Below, one piece after another: positions 10,994 to 18,494 of a stretch of 43,980 nucleotides of DNA. Within the stretch, counting starts at the first letter, position 1; every line of letters starts with the position of its first letter. The position numbers were made by a program, and so were the translations under genes. The notes beneath the pieces are model-generated. The model saw only the letters and a program-made list of their open reading frames with translations. It was not told the origin of the DNA and did not search any database. This DNA is from Jeotgalibaca caeni (GTDB lineage Bacteria; Bacillota; Bacilli; Lactobacillales; Aerococcaceae): NCBI RefSeq assembly GCF_028863945.1, contig NZ_JARBEA010000016.1:1-43980 (forward strand). The letters run 5' to 3'.

Positions 10994-11494
10994 TTATGCA
11001 GCTTCGTTGTCTTTCTCAGAAACAGCTTTAACAGCCAATGCAAAGTTGCGCATAGGTGCTTGTAGTACTGAAAGCAACATAGACAACATTCCTTCGCGGT
11101 TTGGCAATTTAGCAAGAGCTTCGATCTCTTCTTTTGTAGCAACTTTTCCTTCGATAACGCCGCCTTTAATTTCTAGCTTGTCAGCGGTTTTTGCAAAGTC
11201 AGCCATAATTTTAGCTGGTGCTACAACGTCTTCTGTACTAAATGCAACAGCAGTAGGTCCTTTGAAAATATCTTCCATACCTTCTAGTCCTGCAGCTTGT
11301 GCAGCACGAGAAATAACAGAGTTTTTCAATACTTTCATTTCAACGCCTGCGTCACGCAATTGTTTACGTAGGTCTGTCACTTCAGCAACAGTAAGTCCTA
11401 GGTAATCAACCACTACAACAGATGCAGATTCTTGCAGTTTAGCAGTAGCTTCGTTTACTAATTCTTGTTTCTTAGCAATAGCAGCTTCACTCAT
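10994..11494 (-). CDS. rplJ: 50S ribosomal protein L10
   Basis: This is the base of the ribosomal stalk, which binds L7/L12 dimers and 23S rRNA. The protein has 166 residues, normal for the family. I start it at the ATG at 11494 (protein begins [13 protein letters not shown]) with AGGAGGTG upstream; the frame extends 48 bases further but only through leader sequence. It is preceded by a classic L10 leader and its own promoter, so free L10 (with L12) should repress its own operon. Confidence 0.97.
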   Translation of the reverse strand: MSEAAIAKKQELVNEATAKLQESASVVVVDYLGLTVAEVTDLRKQLRDAGVEMKVLKNSVISRAAQAAGLEGMEDIFKGPTAVAFSTEDVVAPAKIMADFAKTADKLEIKGGVIEGKVATKEEIEALAKLPNREGMLSMLLSVLQAPMRNFALAVKAVSEKDNEAA

Positions 11495-11546
11495 CTTATC
11501 GTTCACCTCCTGGGATTTGAATAGAATTTTTTGTAAAAACAAAAAA

Positions 11547-11657
11547 CTCTATGCCACCTAGACATAGAGGATCCGTTGTTTATGAACTGGATTCTTCCTC
11601 GGTAGGATGATTAAGGCTGAGCCTCCTACTGTCTTCGGTAAGACATATAATTTAACC
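11547..11657 (-). ncRNA. L10 leader (autoregulatory rplJL leader RNA)
   Basis: The minus-strand text between the promoter and rplJ contains the L10-leader signature (AGTAGGAGGCTCAGCC followed by ATCATCCTACCGAGG). It ends in a terminator: CTCTATG/CATAGAG arms at 11547-11553 and 11563-11569 followed by TTTTTTG. Known role: L10-L12 binding to this RNA lowers expression of rplJL. Confidence 0.88.
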
Positions 11658-11663
11658 TAGATG

Positions 11664-11692
11664 ATTGTACCAAAGACAACCATCTAGGTCAA
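11664..11692 (-). promoter_or_regulatory. rplJ-rplL promoter
   Basis: On the minus strand: -35 TTGACC (11687-11692), 17-base spacer, -10 TACAAT (11664-11669). It lies inside an inverted repeat (CCTAGATGGTTGT/ACAATCATCTAGG) between rplA and the L10 leader. Confidence 0.75.
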
Positions 11693-11709
11693 GCTATATT
11701 TTTATTTGA

Positions 11710-12399
11710 TTATAATGAACTTGGGTCTACTTTAACGCCAGGGCCAAAAGTAGAAGCAACGCTCAAGTTTTTGATGTATTGACCTTTTGCTGCTGATGGT
11801 TTTGCACGAACAACAACATCATGAATTACTTGGAAGTTTTCCAACAATTTTTGGTCGTCGAAAGAAACTTTTCCGATTGGTACATGGATGTTACCTTGTT
11901 TGTCAGCACGGTATGTTACTTTACCAGCTTTGATTTCTTCAACAGCTCTTGTTACGTCCATTGTAACGGTACCTGTTTTAGGGTTTGGCATCAAGCCTTT
12001 AGGTCCCAATACGCGACCCAAACGACCTACTTGGCCCATCATGTCAGGAGTTGCTACAACAACGTCAAAGTCAAACCATCCGCCTTGGATTTTTTCAGCC
12101 AATTCGTTTTCGCCTACGTAGTCTGCTCCAGCTGCTTCAGCTTCTTTCGCTTTGTCACCTTTTGCAAATACTAATACGCGTTGTGTTTTACCTGTTCCGT
12201 GTGGCAATACAACTGCTCCACGGATTTGTTGATCATTTTTACGAGTGTCGATTCCTAAACGGTAAGCAACTTCAATAGATGCGTCGAAGTTTGCATAATC
12301 GATTTCTTTTACCAATGCCAATGCTTCTTCAGCAGAATAAGCATTTGTTCTTTCTACTTTTTCAAGCGCAGCACGGAATTTTTTACTTTTGTTAGCCAT
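11710..12399 (-). CDS. rplA: 50S ribosomal protein L1
   Basis: L1 binds 23S rRNA at the E-site stalk and its own mRNA. From the ATG at 12399 (AAGGAGG upstream; protein begins [15 protein letters not shown]) it is 229 residues, the standard length. Conserved L1 motifs such as [20 protein letters not shown] are intact. It follows rplK by 100 bases; that gap holds a likely L1-binding site, so translation is probably autoregulated. Confidence 0.97.
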   Translation of the reverse strand: MANKSKKFRAALEKVERTNAYSAEEALALVKEIDYANFDASIEVAYRLGIDTRKNDQQIRGAVVLPHGTGKTQRVLVFAKGDKAKEAEAAGADYVGENELAEKIQGGWFDFDVVVATPDMMGQVGRLGRVLGPKGLMPNPKTGTVTMDVTRAVEEIKAGKVTYRADKQGNIHVPIGKVSFDDQKLLENFQVIHDVVVRAKPSAAKGQYIKNLSVASTFGPGVKVDPSSL

Positions 12400-12432
12400 G
12401 ATTTTTTCCTCCTTGATTGTGGTTTTAACGGT

Positions 12433-12480
12433 TTTACCTCCCACTGGCAACCTTTGCTTTCATGAGAGCAAGAGGTTCCA
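12433..12480 (-). promoter_or_regulatory. Probable L1 autoregulatory mRNA site upstream of rplA
   Basis: The minus-strand RNA has a hairpin (CTTGCT...AGCAAAG) followed by GGTTGCCAGTGGGAGG. The element GTGGGAGG resembles the L1 target in rRNA and mRNA, and recurs in the rplK leader. The assignment is by resemblance only. Confidence 0.55.
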
Positions 12481-12499
12481 TGAGAAGCTGCTTGATTGA

Positions 12500-12925
12500 T
12501 TAGTCTTTAATAGTAATACCCATTGAGCGAGCAGTACCTTCGACCATACGCATAGCAGCTTCTACGTCTGCTGCATTCAAGTCTTGCATTTTTGTTTCAG
12601 CGATTTCTTTAACTTGGTCACGAGTAACAGAACCAACTTTGTTTTTGTTTGGTTCACCAGAAGCTTTGTCCAATCCAGCAGCTTTCTTCAACAATACTGG
12701 AGCTGGAGGAGTTTTTGTGATGAATGTGAATGAACGGTCTTCAAACACGGTGATCACAACTGGGATAATCAAACCAGCTTGGTCTTGTGTACGAGCATTG
12801 AATTCTTTACAGAATCCCATGATGTTTACACCTGCTTGACCTAATGCTGGACCTACTGGGGGAGCAGGAGATGCTTTCCCTGCAGGAATTTGTAATTTAA
12901 CTAATTTCATAACTTTTTTAGCCAC
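12500..12925 (-). CDS. rplK: 50S ribosomal protein L11
   Basis: L11 forms the GTPase-associated centre with 23S rRNA and is needed for RelA-dependent stringent signalling. I chose a GTG start at 12925, giving 141 residues, the exact family length. AAGGAGG lies 10 bases upstream and the protein begins [18 protein letters not shown]. The proline-rich [11 protein letters not shown] segment and the C-terminal GTARSMGI motif are intact. It leads the rplK-rplA transcript. Confidence 0.97.
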   Translation of the reverse strand: MAKKVMKLVKLQIPAGKASPAPPVGPALGQAGVNIMGFCKEFNARTQDQAGLIIPVVITVFEDRSFTFITKTPPAPVLLKKAAGLDKASGEPNKNKVGSVTRDQVKEIAETKMQDLNAADVEAAMRMVEGTARSMGITIKD

Positions 12926-12939
12926 GATACATACCTCCT

Positions 12940-13045
12940 TGATTGTTCGTGATGTGGTTGAATGGGGTTTGAGATTTCCCCTCCCACACAAATCATGCGT
13001 CTAAACGCACTGCAATATGATACCAATAATTTTGTTCCCTGTCAA
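12940..13045 (-). promoter_or_regulatory. rplK-rplA promoter and leader
   Basis: On the minus strand: -35 TTGACA (13040-13045), 17-base spacer, -10 TATCAT (13017-13022). The leader then forms a GCGT/ACGC hairpin followed by GTGTGGGAGGGG, sharing GTGGGAGG with the region before rplA. That suggests a second L1-responsive site. Confidence 0.75.
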
Positions 13046-13050
13046 CAAAT

Positions 13051-13605
13051 TTATTTCATTTTATCTACTTGTTCATATTCCAGTTCAGCAATGGTTTCCC
13101 GACCGAACATTTCGATCAATACTTTCAATCTGCCTTTCTCTGGATCAATCTCATCTACGATACCAGACAGGCCATTGAAGGCTCCTTCGGTAATCGTAAC
13201 GCTCTCGCCTTTTTCGAATTGAATGTCACGTGTACGTGTGCTCAATCCCATCCGTTTCAAGATCCAATCCACTTCTTCTTTCAATAGAGGTGCAGGCTTG
13301 CTTCCTGCGCCGTGTGAGCCGACAAACCCTGTTACACCTGGTGTATTTCGAACGACGAACCAAGACTCATCCGACATAATCATTTCCACCAATACATATC
13401 CTGGGAAAGTCTTATGCATTTTGGTTTTCTTTTCGCCATCTTTGTCTTCGATAACTTCTTCTTCTTCCGGTACAATGACGCGGAAGATGTTATCTTCCAT
13501 ATTCATGCTCTGTGCGCGGGATTCAATATTCATTTTGACTTTGTTTTCGTAGCCGGAATAAGTGTGCAGTACGTACCAATTTTTTTCATTTTCGATCGTT
13601 TCCAT
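13051..13605 (-). CDS. nusG: Transcription antitermination/pausing factor NusG
   Basis: NusG binds RNA polymerase and modulates pausing and Rho-dependent termination. From the ATG at 13605 the protein is 184 residues: an NGN domain (NWYVLHTYSGYENKVK near the start, PGYVLVEM midway) and a C-terminal KOW domain (KGESVTITEGAFNGLSG). The longer frame to 13701 runs through a terminator and is rejected. It has its own extended -10 promoter, downstream of secE, with a terminator hairpin inside its leader. Confidence 0.96.
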   Translation of the reverse strand: METIENEKNWYVLHTYSGYENKVKMNIESRAQSMNMEDNIFRVIVPEEEEVIEDKDGEKKTKMHKTFPGYVLVEMIMSDESWFVVRNTPGVTGFVGSHGAGSKPAPLLKEEVDWILKRMGLSTRTRDIQFEKGESVTITEGAFNGLSGIVDEIDPEKGRLKVLIEMFGRETIAELEYEQVDKMK

Positions 13606-13643
13606 TGTTCCACTTCTTTCTTTAGGGGGAATTTTTGTTAAAT

Positions 13644-13671
13644 AAAAAAACCTTTCACTACTCGAAAGGTT
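13644..13671 (-). terminator. Terminator/attenuator between secE and nusG
   Basis: On the minus strand AACCTTTC pairs with GAAAGGTT (7-base loop) and runs into seven T. It ends secE transcripts but also lies downstream of the nusG promoter, so nusG RNA must read through it. Confidence 0.8.
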
Positions 13672-13686
13672 TTTCTTCGCAACTAC

Positions 13687-13695
13687 ATTATAGCA
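13687..13695 (-). promoter_or_regulatory. nusG extended -10 promoter
   Basis: On the minus strand TGCTATAAT is an extended -10 box (TATAAT at 13687-13692). No good -35 is seen 17 bases upstream, which fits the extended -10 class. The predicted start is near 13680, just before the hairpin at 13649-13671. Confidence 0.6.
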
Positions 13696-13732
13696 AAACA
13701 CGTGTCATTTTACCATCCATCGCTGGATTGGT

Positions 13733-13903
13733 CTAGCTTAAAATCAATTCGATTGCTTCTACAATTCCAAAGTCAACGACTGCAAAAAAGGCAGCAAACA
13801 ATAAAACGGTGCCAACGACTGTAGTTGTATCTTTGGAAAGTGCTTTTCCGGTTGGCCAAGTAACGAGTTTCATTTCTTCCTTAACGCTCTTCAAAAATTT
13901 CAT
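13733..13903 (-). CDS. secE: Preprotein translocase subunit SecE
   Basis: SecE stabilises the SecYEG channel. This is the short, single-pass Gram-positive form: 56 residues, a charged amphipathic start (KFLKSVKEEMKLVTWPTGKA, with the conserved VTWPT motif) and one transmembrane helix near residues 28-50. The ATG at 13903 has GAGGTG upstream. It lies 14 bases after rpmG, in the standard rpmG-secE-nusG order. Confidence 0.94.
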   Translation of the reverse strand: MKFLKSVKEEMKLVTWPTGKALSKDTTTVVGTVLLFAAFFAVVDFGIVEAIELILS

Positions 13904-13917
13904 GGGACACCTCAGAT

Positions 13918-14070
13918 CTATTTGGTTTCTTTATGATTCGTGTGCTTTCCACAATATTTACAGAATTTCTTCACTTCTAAGCGAGTTGTACGACTTTTCT
14001 CAGTAGGTGTAATGGTATAATTTCGCGAACCACATTCAACGCACGCAAGCGCTGCTTTTCTTTGTACCAA
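13918..14070 (-). CDS. rpmG: 50S ribosomal protein L33
   Basis: This is a 50-residue L33 with the four zinc-ribbon cysteines in two CxxC pairs ([10 protein letters not shown] and FCKYCGKH), so it is the zinc-binding (C+) form. I prefer the TTG at 14070 because AGAGGTGA stands 6-7 bases upstream; the GTG at 14076 is too close to that site. It is transcribed with secE from a consensus promoter that overlaps the end of dmkA. Confidence 0.92.
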   Translation of the reverse strand: MVQRKAALACVECGSRNYTITPTEKSRTTRLEVKKFCKYCGKHTNHKETK

Positions 14071-14109
14071 TGCCACTCACCTCTCTTTTCCTAATTTCCA
14101 TTCCTATTA

Positions 14110-14138
14110 ATAGTAGAATGACGAATCGTTCTTGTCAA
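14110..14138 (-). promoter_or_regulatory. rpmG-secE promoter
   Basis: On the minus strand: -35 TTGACA (14133-14138), 17-base spacer, -10 TACTAT (14110-14115). It overlaps the last codons of dmkA, marking the boundary between the electron-transfer locus and the ribosomal block. Confidence 0.8.
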
Positions 14139-15073
14139 TAAAGAATTCCAATCACGAGCAAAATGATTTGACACGTATGGAACAGCACCAAACTCTTAAT
14201 CGCCAGATTAAACGTGGTTGCTTTGTCAGGATTCGCCACAAAACGGTTGATATTTTTCTGGAAAACCGGGAACAAAAGAAACACGCCTAACATCCACGGA
14301 GTAGTTACGCCAACAAGCACTGCCACTAAAATCGCAAGAAACGCGCCGTAGTAGAGAAATGCATATAGTTTCAACGCAGCCGGCTTCCCGATGTAATAGG
14401 TCAAGGTATAACGATGGTTACTGATGTCTGTTTCATAATCACAAATGTTATTGGAGAGCATGATATTAGCAATCGTAAAGACGAGCGGCAAGGAATGCAG
14501 AAACACCGCTAATAAGGTCAGCGCATTCCCTTCCATAGAAAAAGTCGGCCAGTCGAGGGTCAGCGCTGCGAGCTCATGGCTTGGCACATTGATATAGACG
14601 GCAATAAAGAAAATCCCAAACCCCATTGTCAGCCCAGATAATACCTCGCCTAGCGGCATCCGCGAGATGGGAAACGGTCCGAACGTATAGAGAATCCCGA
14701 CCAAAAAGCAAGCCGCCCCGAGAACCAATAACAGAGGGTTCGTCCGGTAGGTTAACAACAAACCTAGTAACGCTGCCACTCCTACCATCGAGAGAATCAT
14801 GTAGGTGGCTTGGCGGACCGATAGCCCCGCTCTTCCTAAAATATTTTCCTCATCCCGGTAGGTTAGATTCTTTGCTTTCACATAATCCATCGTGTTGTTG
14901 ATCGCAGTTGTGGCCATATCAAAAATCAGCATGGCTACAAAAAATAACAAGGTATTCCAGCCATTGAACGACGAGAAATAGTAGATGCTATATAAAGTTC
15001 CTAATACAAACGGGAAAAAACTGGCTAATTTTGTTTTAATTTCTACTAATTCTAAAAATACAGCTACATTCAT
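14135..15073 (-). CDS. dmkA: UbiA-family prenyltransferase, demethylmenaquinone synthesis (DmkA)
   Basis: This integral-membrane prenyltransferase would attach a polyprenyl chain to dihydroxynaphthoate to make demethylmenaquinone. The 312-residue protein has about eight membrane segments and the two Asp-rich loops of the UbiA fold: NNTMDYVKAKN (about residues 59-69) and NNICDYETDISNHRY (about 205-220). MenA has the same chemistry; I use DmkA because it sits in an EET gene set beside a polyprenyl diphosphate synthase, PplA, FmnB and Ndh2. It starts 11 bases after fmnB with AAAGGATG before the ATG, so the two are co-transcribed. No terminator follows; the rpmG promoter overlaps its stop. Confidence 0.86.
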   Translation of the reverse strand: MNVAVFLELVEIKTKLASFFPFVLGTLYSIYYFSSFNGWNTLLFFVAMLIFDMATTAINNTMDYVKAKNLTYRDEENILGRAGLSVRQATYMILSMVGVAALLGLLLTYRTNPLLLVLGAACFLVGILYTFGPFPISRMPLGEVLSGLTMGFGIFFIAVYINVPSHELAALTLDWPTFSMEGNALTLLAVFLHSLPLVFTIANIMLSNNICDYETDISNHRYTLTYYIGKPAALKLYAFLYYGAFLAILVAVLVGVTTPWMLGVFLLFPVFQKNINRFVANPDKATTFNLAIKSLVLFHTCQIILLVIGILY

Positions 15074-15084
15074 CCTTTATTCCC

Positions 15085-16143
15085 CTATTCCGCTACAAGT
15101 GTATATGTTTCGTTGGTCAGCTCGAAGTTGTCTTCTAACCCATCTGACAAGTAGATTTCATTCTCTTGGGTAATGAAAATCGCTTCTACATCTTCACGTC
15201 CGTTGACATATTCTAGTCCCTCTTCGAGCCCTAGTCCGAAAACAAGTGTAGATAAGGCATCCCCGTCTACTGAATTTTCAGAAATGATGGAAACACCGAT
15301 AATTTCATTATCAAATGGGTATCCCGTTTCCGGGTTCATTAAGTGATGATAGATTTTCCCATCCACTTCTAAGTACCGCTCATAAATTCCTGAAGTTACA
15401 ATGGAACGGTCGGACTGGATGGTAGAACCAATACTTTCTCCGCGTGATCCTTGTGGGTCTTGAATTCCTACATTCCAAACTTCACCGTCTCTGCTTGGGG
15501 AACCGCCCATCACAAACACATTTCCTCCTAGATCGATAATGGCACTCGTAACCCCTTGGCTGGCAAACAAATCACGAATGCGATCCGTCATGTACCCTTT
15601 CGCAATAGCCCCCAAATCCAGTTCCATTCCTTCCTCCATTAAGAAGACAGACTGCTCTTCATCATGAAAGACAACCTTCGTGAAGTCGACATGTTGGAGT
15701 GCCTCATCAATTTCGGCTTGCCCTGGCTTTCTGGCATCATCAAATCCAATCCGCCAAAGATTGGTGATTGAGCCAAGTACATAGTTGAATTGACCGTTTA
15801 AGGTCTTACTATAATCAGCCGCAATCTTCAATACTTCATAAACATCGTCGGACACTTCAACCGGATGGCTACCTGCCGCTGCGTTAATTTTGGAAATCTC
15901 TGATTCTTGGGTTTCACCTGTAATCTTGTCGGCTAAATCGCGCACCAATTCGAACCCTTCTGCCAACACCGCTTCTTTTCCTTCATTATATATCCGCAAG
16001 GTCACATACGTGCCCATTAAAAATTCTGTATCTTCATACGCTTGATCGCGTAGCTTCTCTTCTTCGTTCTCATTCCCACAGGCTGCTAAAAAGAAAACGG
16101 CCAAAAAGAAAAATGCGATGAAACGAGCTATTTTCTTCATCAT
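15085..16143 (-). CDS. fmnB: FAD:protein FMN transferase lipoprotein (ApbE/FmnB)
   Basis: This is an extracellular lipoprotein that covalently attaches FMN, taken from FAD, to threonine in target proteins. The start at 16143 has GAGGAG upstream. A lipoprotein signal ends FFLAAC with the lipidated cysteine at residue 22. ApbE motifs are present: the FLMGTYVTLR segment, GAIAKGYMTDRI, DLGGNVFVMGG, HHLMNPETGYPF and DGDALSTLVFGLG. Length (352 residues) is normal. The obvious substrate is PplA, encoded just upstream, which has an acceptor motif. A terminator lies between pplA and fmnB, so fmnB probably depends on partial read-through or on a weak promoter I did not find. Confidence 0.93.
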   Translation of the reverse strand: MMKKIARFIAFFFLAVFFLAACGNENEEEKLRDQAYEDTEFLMGTYVTLRIYNEGKEAVLAEGFELVRDLADKITGETQESEISKINAAAGSHPVEVSDDVYEVLKIAADYSKTLNGQFNYVLGSITNLWRIGFDDARKPGQAEIDEALQHVDFTKVVFHDEEQSVFLMEEGMELDLGAIAKGYMTDRIRDLFASQGVTSAIIDLGGNVFVMGGSPSRDGEVWNVGIQDPQGSRGESIGSTIQSDRSIVTSGIYERYLEVDGKIYHHLMNPETGYPFDNEIIGVSIISENSVDGDALSTLVFGLGLEEGLEYVNGREDVEAIFITQENEIYLSDGLEDNFELTNETYTLVAE

Positions 16144-16180
16144 TCTGATGTACTCCTCTTCCCTGATCATCTAAATAGCG

Positions 16181-16212
16181 AAAAAGGCAGGAACGACGTA
16201 CATGTTCCTACC
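16181..16212 (-). terminator. Terminator between pplA and fmnB
   Basis: On the minus strand GGTAGGAAC pairs with GTTCCTGCC (one G-U pair), followed by TTTTTC. It would make pplA mRNA more abundant than fmnB-dmkA mRNA. Confidence 0.82.
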
Positions 16213-16236
16213 TTTATCTATTCTTTATGAAGATGA

Positions 16237-16746
16237 TTAGTTGTCGATTTCGATTGTTTCAGTGTTGCCTTCTTTAGCAGCATCGATCAATTGTTGTGCA
16301 TATTCTTTGAAGGAGTCAGAAGAGTGTGTTGCTCCTGTAACAACTTCAACTTCAGCTGCATCTTGTTTTTCAACTAGTTGTTCGTTCAATTCTGGGATGT
16401 ATTGTTGAGGACCAACGCCATCTGTCTTTTCAGCCATTGCTGTTTGGTATCCTTCATCTTCTAGTTTGCTTTCGCCAGCTTCATTCAAGTTATCATAGTT
16501 CGATTCGGTGATAACGCCGTCTTCAACTGTGATGCTGAAATCAACTTTCCAACCGTTGTCGTCTAAGTTCTTTTCTACAAGTTTGTATGTTCCATCTTGT
16601 AGTTCGCCAGCAGCCACTTCTGAAGTTGCTGTTGATTCTGTGCTTGATGTTGTTTCTGTATCTGTATCTCCGCCACCACAAGCTGCTAATAGTAGTGTAG
16701 AAGCTAGTGTCAAACTGAAAGTTGTCATTTTTTTGTTAAAAGCCAT
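16237..16746 (-). CDS. pplA: Flavinylated electron-transfer lipoprotein PplA (single FMN_bind domain)
   Basis: This surface lipoprotein would carry covalent FMN and hand electrons to external acceptors. From the ATG at 16746 (GGGTGG upstream) it has 169 residues: a lipoprotein signal with LLLAAC (C23), a Ser/Thr/Glu-rich tether to about residue 46, and one FMN_bind domain. That domain ends in VVTGATHSS, the flavinylation motif, with T140 as the likely acceptor. Listeria PplA carries two such domains, so this is a half-size version. It has its own promoter, a Rex-like operator and a terminator, as expected for an abundant protein. In Listeria the PplA signal peptide also yields a pheromone; whether this one does is unknown. 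Confidence 0.9.
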   Translation of the reverse strand: MAFNKKMTTFSLTLASTLLLAACGGGDTDTETTSSTESTATSEVAAGELQDGTYKLVEKNLDDNGWKVDFSITVEDGVITESNYDNLNEAGESKLEDEGYQTAMAEKTDGVGPQQYIPELNEQLVEKQDAAEVEVVTGATHSSDSFKEYAQQLIDAAKEGNTETIEIDN

Positions 16747-16792
16747 TCGTATAACCACCCTTTTTTTAATTTGATTGTGAATGTCCGTCCAC

Positions 16793-16810
16793 CTGTCAAA
16801 TCATTCACAA
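16793..16810 (-). promoter_or_regulatory. Rex-like operator in the pplA leader
   Basis: The minus-strand 18-mer TTGTGAATGATTTGACAG agrees with a Rex consensus (TTGTGAA, four A/T, TTCACAA) at about 15 of 18 positions. It lies about 9-26 bases downstream of the predicted pplA start. The half-site TTGTGAATG is mirrored perfectly by CATTCACAA 18 bases further on, so the leader can also form a 9-bp hairpin. Confidence 0.45.
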
Positions 16811-16825
16811 ATTGAATACACCGCT

Positions 16826-16854
16826 ATAGTACCACCAAAGAACCACCATTGCAA
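16826..16854 (-). promoter_or_regulatory. Putative pplA promoter
   Basis: On the minus strand: -35 TTGCAA (16849-16854), 17-base spacer, -10 TACTAT (16826-16831), each matching consensus at four of six positions. It lies in the 210-base gap between dmkB and pplA. Confidence 0.55.
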
Positions 16855-16956
16855 CGAAAAACAAAAAAGTTTATGAAATATTTCATTATCTATGGCTATT
16901 TTTTATCAAATTTTAATATTAATCCACCTAAACACCGCTATATCAGTGTTTTCACT

Positions 16957-17937
16957 TTAAGATTCTCGTTGGAGAATTTGTTCAGTAATGTTCGAAAGAA
17001 GGCTTCGTGGCATTTCGTCGGGTAATTGTTGGATCTGTTTAAGCGCTTTTTGTGTGTATTTGGCTGCCAACCGTTGTGCTTCCTCTATCCCTTTCGCCTC
17101 TTTTACAAGTGCTAATACTCGTAAGGCTTCTTCGTCTGTAATTTGGTCTTTTTTTAAGAGGTAAGGCAACAGTTCGTCCCGGTTTGTTTGCAGTGCATAG
17201 AGCAATGGAGCGGTATAAATTCCGTTACGCAAATCTTGCAAAACAGGCTTGCCGATTTTTTCACTATTCTCATTATAATCCAGGTTGTCATCGATCAACT
17301 GGAAGGCAATACCGATGTTTTGTCCGATTCGGTAAGCTTGTTGAGCAAGCTTCTTATTTTCTGTTGCTTGGTAAGCACCAGAATAACAGCTCAGAGCAAA
17401 CAACTCCGCTGTTTTCCCTTTTACCTGACGGAAATAATCCCGCATCCGCATGTTGGTCTGATATTTGTTGGTCATTTGATTGAGTTCCCCAAGGAGGATG
17501 GTTTCCATCCCGTTCGAGTCCAACTGCAGAATCGAAGCATCTGCAACGTATTCTTGCAACAAGTTAAAGCAAACGGTAAACAAGTAATCGCCCGTATAAA
17601 TGGCAATCCGATTGTCGTAAGCGGCGTTAAAGGTATCTTGTCCGCGTCTGGTTGCTGCTTCATCCACGACGTCATCATGAACTAATGTTGCAAGATGAAG
17701 AACTTCAATGGCTGCCGCAACAGCTTGAGCTTTTTTGGGATCTCGTTCTTTGGCGAACTGAGAAAAAAGGATACTATAAGCCGGTCGCAATAGTTTACCG
17801 CCACCAGTCAGTAATTCTTTAATTTTTTGTTGCACATCCGGGTGCCGGATTGTAATTTGTTTCTCAATGAGTTGGATTGTTTCCGCCAATTCGTTCCGCA
17901 AGGCGGGATATTCATCCCACATTGGATGTACGTTCAT
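16957..17937 (-). CDS. dmkB: Polyprenyl diphosphate synthase (DmkB/HepT type)
   Basis: This soluble trans-prenyltransferase would build the isoprenoid tail of demethylmenaquinone. The 326-residue protein has both Asp-rich motifs: DDVVD (residues 88-92) and DDNLD (216-220), with the GKLLRPA segment near residue 47. I chose the ATG at 17937, with an AGGAGAG-type site upstream. The longer frame to 17982 overlaps eetA and lacks a site. It follows eetA by 31 bases and was presumably translated from the same message. Chain length cannot be read reliably from sequence. DmkA is the expected consumer of its product. Confidence 0.88.
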   Translation of the reverse strand: MNVHPMWDEYPALRNELAETIQLIEKQITIRHPDVQQKIKELLTGGGKLLRPAYSILFSQFAKERDPKKAQAVAAAIEVLHLATLVHDDVVDEAATRRGQDTFNAAYDNRIAIYTGDYLFTVCFNLLQEYVADASILQLDSNGMETILLGELNQMTNKYQTNMRMRDYFRQVKGKTAELFALSCYSGAYQATENKKLAQQAYRIGQNIGIAFQLIDDNLDYNENSEKIGKPVLQDLRNGIYTAPLLYALQTNRDELLPYLLKKDQITDEEALRVLALVKEAKGIEEAQRLAAKYTQKALKQIQQLPDEMPRSLLSNITEQILQRES

Positions 17938-17968
17938 ACCTTTCACTCTCCTGTAATCTTCCTTACAT

Positions 17969-18391
17969 TTAGGAAATAACATCCAAGCCGTCTGCTGGCT
18001 CTACAGGCTCATCCGATTTCACTTCCACTAATACGCGATGCGGCAAGCAAAGAATCGTTTCCCCCGCTGCATCAACTGCGTTCATGCGCACACACACTTG
18101 GTCGCTGCAGTTCGCTTCTTGCATGGTGACTGACAAGCCATTCCGGACAATCACATTTTCATGTCCATCCTCATCATGATAAACAAACGTCTCTGTTTCT
18201 CCATCATCCACCAAGTCAAACAGCTTGACGACTTCGCCATCTGCTTCTACCACTACTTGTAAGCGATTCTCATCTGCCTGTGCTTGTCGGTAGGTAAAGA
18301 CACCGAGCGGAATAAAAGAACCGATCATCAGGAGAAGCACGATGATCACATCTCCACGGCGAACCTTTTTTAGATATTTCATTATATTCAT
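17969..18391 (-). CDS. eetA: EetA, membrane-anchored NusG-domain-II protein
   Basis: This small membrane-anchored extracellular protein is required for flavin-based extracellular electron transfer in Listeria; its biochemical role is unsettled. The 140-residue protein has one N-terminal transmembrane helix (about residues 14-33) and an outside domain of the NusG domain II type. The conserved cysteines CSDQVC and CLPHRVLVEV are present. The ATG at 18391 has AAAGGATG upstream; the Met at 18433 has no site. It follows ndh2 across a terminator and is 31 bases from dmkB. Confidence 0.85.
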   Translation of the reverse strand: MNIMKYLKKVRRGDVIIVLLLMIGSFIPLGVFTYRQAQADENRLQVVVEADGEVVKLFDLVDDGETETFVYHDEDGHENVIVRNGLSVTMQEANCSDQVCVRMNAVDAAGETILCLPHRVLVEVKSDEPVEPADGLDVIS

Positions 18392-18444
18392 TAGGGACAT
18401 CCTTTCAAAAAGAATGTTATTTTTTATTAGCATAAAGGAAAAAA

Positions 18445-18486
18445 GGAGGCTAAGGCAAGTTTCCCCACCTTAACCCCTTTTGGTTT
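18445..18486 (-). terminator. Terminator between ndh2 and eetA
   Basis: On the minus strand GGGGTTAAGG pairs with CCTTAGCCTC (with G-U pairs), followed by CTTTTTT. It suggests ndh2 is made in excess over eetA-dmkB. Confidence 0.72.
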
Positions 18487-18494
18487 TTTAGTTA

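Noticed and set aside
16775-16810. Canonical Rex site formed by the two outer half-sites TTGTGAATG and CATTCACAA
   Set aside because: They are too far apart (18 bases between 9-mers) for one Rex dimer; the overlapping 18-mer at 16793-16810 is the better candidate.
16957-16980. Terminator at the end of dmkB (AACAC/GTGTT)
   Set aside because: The stem is only 5 bp and no T run follows it.
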